Shown piece by piece: positions 22,294-22,437 of a DNA stretch of 22,437 nt. Positions within the stretch are counted from its first letter, which is position 1, and every line of letters begins with the position of its first letter. A model generated the notes under the pieces. The model saw nothing but the letters and a program-made list of their open reading frames with translations, ran no database searches and had not been told where the DNA came from. The position numbers and the translations under genes are program-made. This DNA is from an uncultured bacterium (GTDB taxonomy: Bacteria; Bacillota; Clostridia; Oscillospirales; Acutalibacteraceae): contig CAJMRT010000034.1 of assembly GCA_905215855.1 (NCBI GenBank), positions 1 to 22,437 of the forward strand. Reading direction: 5' to 3'.

Positions 22294-22437
22294 GTCAACA
22301 GGGTGTTATATTTTTCACCCCCCTACGAAAGATACTCCAGCCCTCCCCCTAAAAATTTGTATCTGACCCCTGTAAATTTTATACCCGTCCCCCTCGCCAT
22401 TTACGGACTAATAATACTAAAAGAAGAAGACTAAAAG
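22294..22437 (+). other. C-rich tail, open in one frame to TAA at 22432-22434
   Basis: Several C-runs (22318-22323, 22331-22339, and around 22367-22370 and 22391-22400) alternate with A/T-rich spacers. One frame stays open from 22189 to 22434 but its Pro/Tyr-rich product looks little like a normal protein domain. The window ends three bases after the stop. No further gene can be supported here. Confidence 0.4.

Noticed and set aside
22318..22400. G-quadruplex on the minus strand
   Set aside because: Several G-runs exist but the intervening loops are about 13-17 bases, too long for a confident call.

Overview
The window reads as chromosomal DNA of a low-to-moderate-GC anaerobic Firmicute, most likely a gut clostridium of the Oscillospiraceae/Ruminococcus type. 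This rests on pyruvate formate-lyase and a one-chain pyruvate:ferredoxin oxidoreductase together, several Clostridia-typical DUF families (DUF6062, DUF815, DUF5662), AGGAGG-type ribosome binding sites, and many promoters of the form TTGNNN-17-TANNNT. The species cannot be named from sequence alone. Most of the window is ordinary core genome.

Layout. 1-344: the end of an unknown gene and a tiny unknown gene. 581-2376: a cysteine-rich DUF6062 protein (minus) divergent from an OGG1-type DNA glycosylase (plus). 2518-5057: a minus-strand two-gene operon, a DUF815 AAA+ ATPase followed by a substrate-binding lipoprotein fused to a peptidoglycan-binding domain. 5288-5506: a solitary 5S rRNA gene with a consensus promoter and its own terminator. 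5558-6625: an FkbM-type methyltransferase. 7056-9261: a small membrane protein and a secreted 5'-nucleotidase, both minus. 9429-9545: an orphan 3' end of a gene. 9618-12811: the pflB-pflA operon with a 165-nt structured leader. 12877-14012: an HD-domain protein and a DUF5662 protein. 14199-15386: an L,D-transpeptidase with flanking Ig-like domains. 15523-19231: nifJ (PFOR) with a palindrome-rich leader. 19462-20109: a HAD phosphatase, divergent from a MATE transporter at 20254-21588. 21864-22437: an HTH_36 (replication-initiator-like) protein followed by 33-bp direct repeats, cut by the window end.

How the genes work together. pflB/pflA and nifJ give the cell both routes from pyruvate to acetyl-CoA: formate-producing and reduced-ferredoxin-producing. 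The two are transcribed from separate promoters whose leaders both carry inverted repeats. Several products act at the cell surface: the L,D-transpeptidase, the PG-binding lipoprotein and the anchored 5'-nucleotidase.

The least explained material lies between genes. At least five copies of a dispersed repeat share a core containing ACTGTCTGCACGAA and end in GGCGGCTCGCCG; four of the five put that end within a few bases of a stop codon. A second set of hairpins (GTCGGGAAGACA) followed by ATTTTCA repeats occurs three times in the first 2.5 kb. Other points of interest are the terminator-like structure inside the pfl leader and the iteron-like repeats at the right edge. I found no CRISPR array, tRNA, transposase or clear defence system.
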